From Mesostigma viride (taxonomy: Eukaryota; Streptophyta; Mesostigmatophyceae; Mesostigmatales; Mesostigmataceae), in contig RPFO01000034.1 in NCBI GenBank assembly GCA_009746045.1, positions 2,745,526-2,809,525 on the forward strand: DNA of 64,000 nucleotides, given 5' to 3'. The stretch's first letter is position 1. Each line of letters starts with the position of its first letter. This document shows, piece by piece, positions 1 through 11,600 of the stretch. The translations under genes and the position numbers were made by a program. The notes beneath the pieces are model-generated. The model was not told the origin of the DNA and did no database searches. It saw only the letters and a program-made list of their open reading frames with translations.

Positions 1-3000
1 TGTCCTTGTCCTTGTCCTTGTCCTTGTCCTTGTCCTTGTCCTTGTCCTTGTCCTTGTCCTTGTCCTTGTCCTTGTCCTTGTCCTTGTCCTTGTCCTTGTC
101 CTTGTCCTTGTCCTTGTCCTTGTCCTTGTCCTTGTCCTTGTCCTTGTCCTTGTCCTTGTCCTTGTCCTTGTCCTTGTCCTTGTCCTTGTCCTTGTCCTTG
201 TCCTTGTCCTTGTCCTTGTCCTTGTCCTTGTCCTTGTCCTTGTCCTTGTCCTTGTCCTTGTCCTTGTCCTTGTCCTTGTCCTTGTCCTTGTCCTTGTCCT
301 TGTCCTTGTCCTTGTCCTTGTCCTTGTCCTTGTCCTTGTCCTTGTCCTTGTCCTTGTCCTTTCCTTGTCCTTGTCCTTGTCCTTGTCCTTGTCCTTGTCC
401 TTGTGCCAGCACCTTGTCCTTGTCCTTGTCCTTGTCCTTGTCCTTGTCCTTGTCCTTGTCCTTGTCCTTGTCCTTGTCCTTGTCCTTGTCCTTGTCCTTG
501 TCCTTGTCCTTGTCCTTGTCCTTGTCCTTGTCCTTGTCCTTGTCCTTGTCCTTGTCCTTGTCCTTGTCCTTGTCCTTGTCCTTGTCCTTGTCCTTGTCCT
601 TGTCCTTGTCCTTGTCCTTGTCCTTTCCTTGTCCTTGTCCTTGTCCTTGTCCTTGTCCTTGTCCTTGTCCTTGTCCTTGTCCTTGTCCTTGTCCTTGTCC
701 TTGTCCTTGTCCTTGTCCTTGTCCTTGTCCTTGTCCTTGTCCTTGTCCTTGTCCTTGTCCTTGTCCTTGTCCTTGTCCTTGTCCTTGTCCTTGTCCTTGT
801 CCTTGTCCTTGTCCTTGTCCTTGTCCTTGTCCTTGTCCTTGTCCTTGTCCTTGTCCTTGTCCTTGTCCTTGTCCTTGTCCTTGTCCTTGTCCTTGTCCTT
901 GTCCTTGTCCTTGTCCTTGTCCTTGTCCTTGTCCTTGTCCTTGTCCTTGTCCTTGTCCTTGTCCTTGTCCTTGTCCTTGTCCTTGTCCTTGTCCTTGTCC
1001 TTGTCCTTGTCCTTGTCCTTGTCCTTGTCCTTGTCCTTGTCCTTGTCCTTGTCCTTGTCCTTGTCCTTGTCCTTGTCCTTGTCCTTGTCCTTGTCCTTGT
1101 CCTTGTGCCAGCACCTTGTCCTTGTCCTTGTCCTTGTCCTTGTCCTTGTCCTTGTCCTTGTCCTTGTCCTTGTCCTTGTCCTTGTCCTTGTCCTTGTCCT
1201 TGTCCTTGTGCCGCACCTTGTCCTTGTCCTTGTCCTTGTCCTTGTCCTTGTCCTTGTCCTTGTCCTTGTCCTTGTCCTGTCCTTGTCCTTGTCCTTGTCC
1301 TTGTCCTTGTCCTTGTCCTTGTCCTTGTCCTTGTCCTTGTCCTTGTCCTTGTCCTTGTCCTTGTCCTTGTCCTTGTCCTTGTCCTTGTCCTTGTCCTTGT
1401 CCTTGTCCTTGTCCTTGTCCTTGTCCTTGTCCTTGTCCTTGTCCTTGTCCTTGTCCTTGTCCTTGTCCTTGTCCTTGTCCTTGTCCTTGTCCTTGTCCTT
1501 GCCTTGTCCTTGTCCTTGTCCTTGTCCTTGTCCTTGTCCTTGTCCTTGTCCTTGTCCTTGTCCTTGTCCTTGTCCTTGTCCTTGTCCTTGTCCTTGTCCT
1601 TGTCCTTGTCCTTGTCCTTGTCCTTGTCCTTCCTTGTGCCAGCACCTTGTCCTTGTCCTTGTCCTTGTCCTTGTCCTTGTCCTTGTCCTTGTCCTTGTCC
1701 TTGTCCTTGTCCTTGTCCTTGTCCTTGTCCTTGTCCTTGTCCTTGTCCTTGTCCTTGTCCTTGTCCTTGTCCTTGTCCTTGTCCTTGTCCTTGTCCTTGT
1801 CCTTGTCCTTGTCCTTGTCCTTGTCCTTGTCCTTGTCCTTGTCCTTGTCCTTGTCCTTGTCCTTGTCCTTGTCCTTGTCCTTGTCCTTGTCCTTGTCCTT
1901 GTCCTTGTCCTTGTCCTTGTCCTTGTCCTTGTCCTTGTCCTTGTCCTTGTCCTTGTCCTTGTCCTTGTCCTTGTCCTTGTCCTTGTCCTTGTCCTTGTCC
2001 TTGTCCTTGTCCTTGTCCTTGTCCTTGTCCTTGTCCTTGTCCTTGTCCTTGTCCTTGTCCTTGTCCTTGTCCTTGTCCTTGTCCTTGTCCTTGTCCTTGT
2101 CCTTGTCCTTGTCCTTGTCCTTGTCCTTGTCCTTGTCCTTGTGCCAGCACCTTGTCCTTGTCCTTGTCCTTGTCCTTGTCCTTGTCCTTGTCCTTGTCCT
2201 TGTCCTTGTCCTTGTCCTTGTCCTTGTCCTTGTCCTTGTCCTTGTCCTTGTCCTTGTCCTTGTCCTTGTCCTTGTCCTTGTCCTTGTCCTTGTCCTTGTC
2301 CTTGTCCTTGTCCTTGTCCTTGTCCTTGTCCTTGTCCTTGTCCTTGTCCTTGTCCTTGTCCTTGTCCTTGTCCTTGTCCTTGTCCTTGTCCTTGTCCTTG
2401 TCCTTGTCCTTGTCCTTGTCCTTGTCCTTGTCCTTGTCCTTGTCCTTGTCCTTGTCCTTGTCCTTGTCCTTGTCCTTGTCCTTGTCCTTGTCCTTGTCCT
2501 TGTCCTTGTCCTTGTCCTTGTCCTTGTCCTTGTCCTTGTCCTTGTCCTTGTCCTTGTCCTTGTCCTTGTCCTTGTCCTTGTCCTTGTCCTTGTCCTTGTG
2601 CCAGCACCTTGTCCTTGTCCTTGTCCTTGTCCTTGTCCTTGTGCCAGCACCTTGTCCTTGTCCTTGTCTTGTCCTTGTCCTTGTCCTTGTCCTTGTCCTT
2701 GTCCTTGTCCTTGTCCTTGTCCTTGTCCAGCACTTGTCCTTGTCCTTGTCCTTGTCCTTGTCCTTGTCCTTGTCCTTGTCCTTGTCCTTGTCCTTGTCCT
2801 TGTCCTTGTCCTTGTCCTTGTCCTTGTCCTTGTCCTTGTCCTTGTCCTTGTCCTTGTCCTTGTCCTTGTCCTTGTCCTTGTCCTTGTCCTTGTCCTTGTC
2901 CTTGTCCTTGTCCTTGTCCTTGTCCTTGTCCTTGTCCTTGTCCTTGTCCTTGTCCTTGTCCTTGTCCTTGTCCTTGTCTTGTCCTTGTCCTTGTCCTTGT

Positions 3001-6000
3001 CCTTGTCCTTGTCCTTGTCCTTGTCCTTGTCCCTTGTCCTTGTCCTTGTCCTTGTCCTTGTCCTTGTCCTTGTGCCAGCACCTTGTCCTTGTCCTTGTCC
3101 TTGTCCTTGTCCTTGTCCTTGTCCTTGTCCTTGTCCTTGTCCTTGTCCTTGTCCTTGTCCTTGTCCTTGTCCTTGTCCTTGTCCTTGTCCTTGTCCTTGT
3201 CCTTGTCCTTGTCCTTGTCCTTGTCCTTGGCTTGTCCTTGTCCTTGTCCTTGTCCTTGTCCTTGTCCTTGTCCTTGTCCTGTCCTTGTCCTTGTCCTTGT
3301 CCTTGTCCTTGTCCTTGTCCTTGTCCTTGTCCTTGTCCTTGTCCTTGTCCTTGTCCTTGTCCTTGTCCTTGTCCTTGTCCTTGTCCTTGTCCTTGTCCTT
3401 GTCCTTGTCCTTGTCCTTGTCCTTGTCCTTGTCCTTGTCCTTGTCCTTGTCCTTGTCCTTGTCCTTGTCCTTGTCCTTGTCCTTGTCCTTGTCCTTGTCC
3501 TTGTCCTTGTCCTTGTCCTTGTCCTTGTCCTTGTCCTTGTCCTTGTCCTTGTCCTTGTCCTTGTCCTTGTCCTTGTCCTTGTCCTTGTCCTTGTCCTTGT
3601 CCTTGTCCTTGTCCTTGTCCTTGTCCTTGTCCTTGTCCTTGTCCTTGTCCTTGTCCTTGTCCTTGTCCTTGTCCTTGTCCTTGTCCTTGTCCTTGTCCTT
3701 GTCCTTGTCCTTGTCCTTGTCCTTGTCCTTGTCCTTGTCCTTGTCCTTGTCCTTGTCCTTGTCCTTGTCCTTGTCCTTGTCCTTGTCCTTGTCCTTGTCC
3801 TTGTCCTTGTCCTTGTCCTTGTCCTTGTCCTTGTCCTTGTCCTTGTCCTTGTCCTTGTCCTTGTCCTTGTCCTTGTCCTTGTCCTTGTCCTTGTCCTTGT
3901 CCTTGTCCTTGTCCTTGTCCTTGTCCTTGTCCTTGTCCTTGTCCTTGTCCTTGTCCTTGTCCTTGTCCTTGTCCTTGTCCTTGTCCTTGTCCTTGTCCTT
4001 GTCCTTGTCCTTGTCCTTGTCCTTGTCCTTGTCCTTGTCCTTGTCCTTGTCCTTGTCCTTGTCCTTGTGCCAGCACTTGTCCTTGTCCTTGTCCTTGTCC
4101 TTGTCCTTGTCCTTGTCCTTGTCCTTGTCCTTGTCCTTGTCCTTGTCCTTGTCCTTGTCCTTGTCCTTGTCCTTGTCCTTGTCCTTGTCCTTGTCCTTGT
4201 CCTTGTCCTTGTCCTTGTCCTTGTCCTTGTCCTTGTCCTTGTCCTTGTCCTTGTCCTTGTCCTTGTCCTTGTCCTTGTCCTTGTCCTTGTCCTTGTGCCA
4301 GCACCTTGTCCTTGTCCTTGTCCTTGTCCAGCACCTTGTCCTTGTCCTTGTCCTTGTCCTTGTCCTTGTCCTTGTCCTTGTCCTTGTCCTTGTCCTTGTC
4401 CTTGTCCTTGTCCTTGTCCTTGTCCTTGTCCTTGTCCTTGTCCTTGTCCTTGTCCTTGTCCTTGTCCTTGTCCTTGTCCTTGTCCTTGTCCTTGTCCTTG
4501 TCCTTGTCCTTGTCCTTGTCCTTGTCCTTGTCCTTGTCCTTGTCCTTGTCCTTGTCCTTGTGCCAGCACCTTGTCCTTGTCCTTGTCCTTGTCCTTGTCC
4601 TTGTCCTTGTCCTTGTCCTTGTCCTTGTCCTTGTCCTTGTCCTTGTCCTTGTCCTTGTCCTTGTCCTTGTCCTTGTCCTTGTCCTTGTCCTTGTCCTTGT
4701 CCTTGTCCTTGTCCTTGTCCTTGTCCTTGTCCTTGTCCTTGTCCTTGTCCTTGTCCTTGTCCTTGTCCTTGTCCTTGTCCTTGTCCTTGTCCTTGTCCTT
4801 GTCCTTGTCCTTGTCCTTGTCCTTGTCCTTGTCCTTGTCCTTGTCCTTGTCCTTGTCCTTGTCCTTGTCCTTGTCCTTGTCCTTGTCCTTGTCCTTGTCC
4901 TTGTCCTTGTCCTTGTCCTTGTCCTTGTCCTTGTCCTTGTCCTTGTCCTTGTCCTTGTCCTTGTCCTTGTCCTTGTCCTTGTCCTTGTCCTTGTCCTTGT
5001 CCTTTCCTGTCCTTGTCCTTGTCCTTGTCCTTGTCCTTGTCCTTGTGCCAGCACCTTGTCCTTGTCCTTGTCCTTGTCCTTGTCCTTGTCCTTGTCCTTG
5101 TCCTTGTCCTTGTCCTTGTCCTTGTCCTTGTCCTTGTCCTTGTCCTTGTCCTTGTCCTTGTCCTTGTCCTTGTCCTTGTCCTTGTCCTTGTCCTTGTCCT
5201 TGTCCTTGTCCTTGTCCTTGTCCTTGTCCTTGTCCTTGTCCTTGTCCTTGTCCTTGTCCTTGTCCTTTCCTTGTCCTTGTCCTTGTCCTTGTCCTTGTCC
5301 TTGTCCTTGTCCTTGTCCTTGTCCTTGTCCTTGTCCTTGTCCTTGTCCTTGTCCTTGTCCTTGTCCTTGTCCTTGTCCTTGTCCTTGTCCTTGTCCTTGT
5401 CCTTGTCCTTGTCCTTGTCCTTGTCCTTGTCCTTGTCCTTGTCCTTGTCCTTGTCCTTGTCCTTGTCCTTGTCCTTGTCCTTGTCCTTGTCCTTGTCCTT
5501 GTCCTTGTCCTTGTCCTTGTCCTTGTCCTTGTCCTTGTCCTTGTCCTTGTCCTTGTCCTTGTCCTTGTCCTTGTCCTTGTCCTTGTCCTTGTCCTTGTCC
5601 TTGTCCTTGTCCTTGTCCTTGTTTGTCCTTGTCCTTGTCCTTGTCCTTGTCCTTGTCCTTGTCCTTGTCCTTGTCCTTGTCCTTGTCCTTGTCCTTGTCC
5701 TTGTCCTTGTCCTTGTCCTTGTCCTTGTCCTTGTCCTTGTCCTTGTGCCAGCACCTTGTCCTTGTCCTTGTCCTTGTCCTTGTCCTTGTCCTTGTCCTTG
5801 TCCTTGTCCTTGTCCTTGTCCTTGTCCTTGTCCTTGTCCTTGTCCGCACCTTGTCCTTGTCCTTGTCCTTGTCCTTGTCCTTGTCCTTGTCCTTGTCCTT
5901 GTCCTTGTCCTTGTCCTTGTCCTTGTCCTTGTCCTTGTCCTTGTCCTTGTCCTTGTCCTTGTCCTTGTCCTTGTCCTTGTCCTTGTCCTTGTCCTTGTCC

Positions 6001-6446
6001 TTGTCCTTGTCCTTGTCCTTGTCCTTGTCCTTGTCCTTGTCCTTGTCCTTGTCCTTGTCCTTGTCCTTGTCCTTGTCCTTGTCCTTGTCCTTGTCCTTGT
6101 CCTTGTCCTTGTCCTTGTCCTTGTCCTTGGCCTTGGCCTTGTCCTTGGCCTTGTCCTTGGCCTTGTCCTTTGCATTGTCCTTGTCCTTGTCCTTGTCCTT
6201 GTCCTTGTCCTTGTCCTTGTCCTTGTCCTTGTCCCTGGCCTTGTCCTTGTCCTTGTCCTTGTCCTTGTCCTTGTCCTTGTCCTTGTCCTTGTCCTTGTCC
6301 TTGTCCCTGTCCTTGTCCTTGTCCTTGTCCTTGTCCTTGTCCTTGTCCTTGTCCTTGTCCTTGTCCTTGTCCTTGTGCCAGCACCTTGTCCTTGTCCTTG
6401 TCCTTGTCCTTGTTCTTGTCCTTGTCCTTGTCCTTGTCCTTGTCCT
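1..6446. repeat. Giant (TCCTTG)n hexanucleotide satellite
   Basis: Nearly 6.4 kb of TCCTTG units runs off the left edge of the window. It is broken about 17 times by a short interruption, usually GTGCCAGCACC (for example near 404, 1106, 1637, 2141, 2599, 3072, 4296, 5046, 5746 and 6376), and by rare 1-5 bp slips. Units are nearly identical in the middle and become degenerate at the right edge (TTGGCC, CCCTG and TTTGCA variants at 6127-6310), as expected when homogenisation fades at an array border. Because the period is six and no unit makes a stop, long frames encoding dipeptide repeats (LS, PC, LV) are open. These are not treated as genes. The array could lie in an intron of the downstream gene, giving a pyrimidine-rich sense strand, or be intergenic. 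Confidence 0.97.
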
Positions 6447-7478
6447 TTTCTTGCTTGATCTTCTTGCGCCAACGGCCGTTGCAATCTGGAAATTAGGGTG
6501 TTATTTTTCTCGCGCCAACGGCCGTTGGAACCTGGAAATTAGGGTGTGATTTTCATGCGCCAACGGCCGTTGGAACCTGGAAATTAGGGTGTCATTTTCT
6601 CGCGCCAACGGCCGTTGGAACCTGGAAATTAGGTTGTGATTTTTCTCGCGCCAACGGCCGTTGGAACCTTGAAATTAGGTTGTGATTTTTCTCGCGCCAA
6701 CGGCCGTTGGAACCTGGAAATTAGGGTGGGTTTTTTCTCGCGCCAACGGCTGTTGGAACCTGGAAATTAGGGTGTGATTTTCATGCGCCAACGGCCGTTT
6801 GAACCTGGAAATTAGGGTGTGATTTTTCTGGCGCCAACGGCCGTTGGAACCTGGAAATTAGGGTGTGATTTTTCTCGCGCCAACGGCCGTTGGAACCTGG
6901 AAATTAGGGTGTGATTTTCATGCGCCAACGGCCGTTGGAACCTGGAAATTAGGGTGTGATTTTCATGCGTCAACGGCCGTTGGAACCTGGAAATTAGGGT
7001 GTGATTTTTCTCGCGCCAACGGCCGTTGGAACCTGGAAATTAGGGTGTGATTTTTCTCGCGCCAACGGCTGTTGGAACCTGGAAATTAGGGTGTGATTTT
7101 CATGCGCCAACGGCCGTTTGAACCTGGAAATTAGGGTGTGATTTTTCTGGCGCCAACGGCCGTTGGAACCTGGAAATTAGGGTGTGATTTTTCTCGCGCC
7201 AACGGCCGTTGGAACCTGGAAATTAGGGTGTGATTTTCATGCGCCAACCGCCGTTGGAACCTGGAAATTAGGGTGTGATTTTCATGCGCCAACGGCCGTT
7301 GGAACCTGGAAATTAGGGTGTGATTTTTCTCGCGCCAACGGCCGTTGGAACCTGGAAATTAGGGTGTGATTTTTCTCGCGCCAACGGCCGTTGGAACCTG
7401 GAAATTAGGGTGTTATTTTTCTCTCCCCAACGGCCGTTGGAACCTGGAAGTTAGGGTGTGATTTTTCCGCCGACGGCC
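6447..7478. repeat. ~46-bp tandem array with a 14-bp palindrome per unit
   Basis: About 22 units of 45-46 bp follow the satellite. Each contains the perfect palindrome CCAACGGCCGTTGG, then an AACCTGGAAATTAGGGTG block and a T-rich spacer. Two blocks of about seven units, roughly 6740-7050 and 7059-7369, are near copies of each other at a 319-bp offset: the rare variant with GTTTGAA after the palindrome recurs at 6796 and 7116. This is a higher-order repeat. The array stops about 50 bp before a splice acceptor-like sequence ending at 7533, so it probably lies in an intron or 5' region of the gene that follows. Confidence 0.95.
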
Positions 7479-7533
7479 GTTGGAACATAGTACTGACCTT
7501 CCGGCTATCTCTTTGTTTTTTGCATGTGATCAG

Positions 7534-8688
7534 GGGCGTCCGTCAAGGCAGAGAACGGACGAGGAGCAGATGAGGTTGGCCCACAAGGTTGATCATGCGG
7601 CGGCGGAAGAGGCGGTCACAAGATTTTTGGAGGAATGGCGCCAACGAGCACCGGGCACCGACTTCTGGTGGGGGATTGCGAAGAGCTTTGAGAGGAAGGT
7701 GCTGCTGACGACACGTGCTGGAAATGCGAAGCCCAGCATTTTGGACTCCTGGGAGCCAGCGCCGTCCTCTCAAGTGCACGACAAGACTCTAACTGACAGC
7801 ATACAAGCGGCGTTTCATCTGCGGCAGAAGATACGCCTAGTGCCAGACGATGTCGACATCGTGGGGGGGTCCGCGATTGCGACTCAAGTACGGGCCCCCA
7901 CGCAGAACTTGTGCCAACTCCCGGAACTCATGCGGCATCGGACGGTGACGGTGCGGAATTGTAGGGGGCTCGCGCCGTGGTTCGTGGGGGCCGGCACAAG
8001 TCTGACAAAAGCAAAATGTGCTGTGCCGATCTTCCGGTTTGCGTGGCAGGTGCTGGCAGACCGTGATCCAGGTCTCTACAATTTATGGGTGCAGAGAAGT
8101 CCCATGGTTGCTTACCACATTAAAATACTGACGGGGGACGACAGTGACCGTGCCGTGCAGAGGTTCGGATACTATCGTTCGCCAACGGCCGAGGAAGGCA
8201 GGACCATTCTCCGGACGGACTCCCTGAAGGACATGGCGGCCGCTTGCTCCGACGACTTGATCACAATGGAGTTGGATCCGTCCGAGTGGTCAGATGAATC
8301 TGAGCGTGAAGCAGTAGTTAACCTCACGATATCCGCGCTGGGCAGCTTGAACATCTCGGACCATGCCGGCTTGAAGGGTAAATTTCCAGACGATACGCCT
8401 TGCGTGTTTGCGCAGTTTGCCGTGCTGGACGGCAACCACTACACGCAGATGTTGAAGTCCGTGATTTTCGAGGGCTCAGACGAGCAAGTGAGGACTGCGA
8501 TAGCTGGCGAGATTGCGGGTAAACAAAAGGGCAAGTACGTGGAGACAACCGAGCAGGCGTTTGATTTGTGGAGGGGGTTGGTGAGGGACGCGGAGAATTT
8601 CAGGTACACCAATCTGGACGTGCTCAAGGGCTGGGAGGTGGAGGGGGAAGCACTGATCCCGCCCATGAAGGACATGCGGACGCCAAAG
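7534..8688 (+). CDS. Orphan gene, first visible exon
   Basis: The exon opens after a T-rich stretch and CAG at 7531-7533 and closes at CCAAAG/GTAAAT, a strong 5' splice site. It is open throughout, about 385 codons, phase 0 at both ends. The residues look globular (for example WWGIAKSFERKV and YHIKILTGDD), without signal peptide or membrane segment. The stretch TCGCCAACGGCCG at about 8181, inside the coding sequence, matches the core of the flanking palindromic repeat. Confidence 0.6.
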
Positions 8689-11600
8689 GTAAATATAACG
8701 GATCGGGTGTGGGAACGTTTTAGGCACTAGATGTAATTTTTGTTCGCCAACGGCCGTTGGAACCTGGAAATTAGTGTGTGATTTTTCTTGCGCCAACGGC
8801 CGTTGGAACCTGGAAATTTGGGTGATATATTTTTCTTGCGCCAACGGCCGTTGGAGTCTGGAAATTAGGTTGTCATTTTTCATTTGCCAACGGCCGTTGG
8901 AACCTGGAAATTAGGGTGTGATTTTTCTTGCGCCAACGGCCGTTGGAGGCTGGAAATTACGGTGTCATTTTTCAATCGCCAACGGCCGTTGGACCCTGGA
9001 AATTAGGGTGTGATTTTTGTTCGGGAACGGCCGATCTTCCAAAGTGAGGGGACAAAATGTCAGGTCGTGTGTTGTATGACCGTTTTTTGTTTCAAACATT
9101 GTGATTCACATTTCATGCATGCAGGGGAGAGAGGCGCACCGGAGGGTTGCCCTGATCGGAGGGGGGCTGAATGCAGAAGACGAGGCCGTTTCCAAAAAGT
9201 CGAGGGGGACGGCGCTGCTGGAAGTGCACAACTATTTCAAGACGCACATGGAGGAATCCTGGAATAAGCCGGAGGTGCCCCTTCAGGACCAGAGAGAAAT
9301 ATGGAATTTGATTCATGGAGTTTCAAGCAGCACTGAGAAGGCAAGGAAGGAAGGGGAGGGGGAGGAGGGTGGTGAGGAGCGGGTTGGAGGGCGATTGAAC
9401 GAGGGTGGTTTGTCCGAATCGGAGAAAACCCAAGTCTACGACTTCATCTCGGCTGTGAAGGATGAAACGATCACGTCGGACGGGAGTAGATGTGGAATAC
9501 CGATTGAGGACAAGCTGGCCAAGGAGCTTGCAGAGTTTCTGGACATCGTGGCCGCGGACAAGCTGGACGGGGAGGGAAGGGTGATGAGGAAGGGGGGGGG
9601 GATCAAACAGGAAGGGTGGAGGAGTTTAGCCCGCTTTCGATTATGGCCGTCTATCATGGCAACCGTGAAGGCCAAACACGTTCCTCCTCAGTGCTTGTAT
9701 GACCTGACATACATGGCCAAGATCTTCTGGGAGGTCATGGTCCACCTTTTCATGATCTACAAGTCTGAATATGGGAAGTACCCCCCCGCACGCGAGCTCG
9801 GCTGGTTGCCGATGCAGCCTTCGGAAGCCGACAGCGCCCTTCAGAGGGTGGCCGATACGGTCGCTGTAGCTGCCAAGAGAATAAGGGTGGCTATCAGGCC
9901 AACGGGGAGGGACGATTCCACCTTCCCACTTGCACTGCTGGAGAGGACGAATTTGACGACCAAGAAGGAAACGACATGGGCAATCCTGACTGCGCCCGAA
10001 CCCCCAACCGAACAGGCTGTGGTGCCCCAACCCGTACAGCCTGTGGCGGGGGCTGTGGCGGTGACGGGGGCTGTGCCGGAGGAAGGCCAAGCCGAACATG
10101 CGGAGGCAGAGGACGTCCAGTCGGGTCGCCAAAAAAGGTTGGGGGAGAAGCGGGAACCCACGCGGAAGTTTGGGTCGGAGGAGATGGCATCCGAAATCGA
10201 GCAGCAGGGCCCGTGGACTTCTAAGCAAGTTTTCGGGTCTGAGGGGGAGCCGATCTGTGAGTTCACTATGAAGACTTTCGCGTGGGAGACGGGCGACGGG
10301 CCGACACGGTTGGCTCAACTGGTAAAAAATGCAATGGAAGGGTTCGAATTTGTTTCGGGGAATAAGGAGGGGAAGGGAACCGAGGAACGGCCGGATATCA
10401 AGAATGGGGTAGTGTTGCTGAATTTGGGACACCACGCCAAGCTGTGGGATGAGAAGGAATTGTTGAAGGGTCACAAGGGTGCGTGGGTGGAGAAACGGGA
10501 CTGGAAGGCGGCGGAGGATTGTGGAGATTTCAAGGGTGTGAATGACGAATGGTCGCATGTACTAGGCGATTTGACGTCTCGGGGACGGGCCGGGGACGTC
10601 AACCCACCCGTGATCTTCATTGGGTCAAAGGAGCAGGTGGATGGGTTTAAGGTCCTTCTGAAGGTACTTGGGAAGCGGCCAGAGGGGGAGGATATTTCCA
10701 ATCCCAACGGCCGTTCGGGCAAGGAAATTGCGGGTGCAGCCCAGAAGCGTCCGCTGGAGACGTCAGGCGCTGGCACCAAAAAGAAACGCCGGAAGCGCGC
10801 CGCCCTGGAGACCCCCGCGGCCGAAGACGTCTCAATGGGGACGCCCTACCCTCATGATGGCGGCGTTCTACCGGAGGGGGATGATGAGGATGTCGGGTCA
10901 CAGGGGGGTGATGATGGGGAGGAGGTTGGTGATGATGGTGTGGGCGGTGATGAGGGGGGCGGGAATGAGGGTGGTGATAAGGGGGGCGGGTCGAAGGACG
11001 GAGAGGGGGGGGTTCGAAGGGCGGAGAGGGGGGCGGTTCGAAGGGCGGAGAGGGGGGGGGTCGAAGGACGGAGAGGGGGCGGGTCGAAGGGCGGAGAGGG
11101 GGGGGTCGAAGGACGGAGAGGGGGGCGGGTCGAAGGACGGAGAGGGGGGGGTCGAAGGGCGGAGAGGGGGGCGGTTCGAAGGGCGGAGAGGGGGGGGGTC
11201 GAAGGACGGAGAGGGGGCGGGTCGAAGGGCGGAGAGGGGGGGGGTCGAAGGACGGAGAGGGGGGCGGGTCGAAGGGCGGAGAGGGGGGCGGGTCGAAGGG
11301 CGGAGAGGGGGCGGGTCAAAGGGTGGAGAGGGGGGCGGGTCGAAGGGCGGAGAGGGGGGCAGGTCGACGGGGGCTGTTGAGGGGGGCGGGTCGACCGGCG
11401 CATCGGGGGAAGGGGGGGAGGGGGGGGGAGGGGAGGGAGGCTAGCTCGAAGGGGAATTCGGGGGCGTCGGGGGGGGGGATGTTGGGGCGTGCCGTCGACT
11501 ACTGCAAAAAGCTCCTTTCGCCTGGCGGGCACGTTCGATCAAGAGCAACGGCTAGTCATCTGTCAAAGGGTAAGTTAATCTGAGTGAATATGGTCAGTTA

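Noticed and set aside
6-6549. Three overlapping >2,000-codon frames of Leu-Ser, Leu-Val and Pro-Cys repeats
   Set aside because: Direct consequence of a stop-free 6-bp repeat; no other coding evidence.
6500-7470. Telomere-like TTAGGG
   Set aside because: Occurs once per 46-bp unit, not in tandem; only part of the repeat.
6447-7478. CRISPR-like array
   Set aside because: Units are contiguous tandem copies without unique spacers, in eukaryotic intron-bearing DNA.
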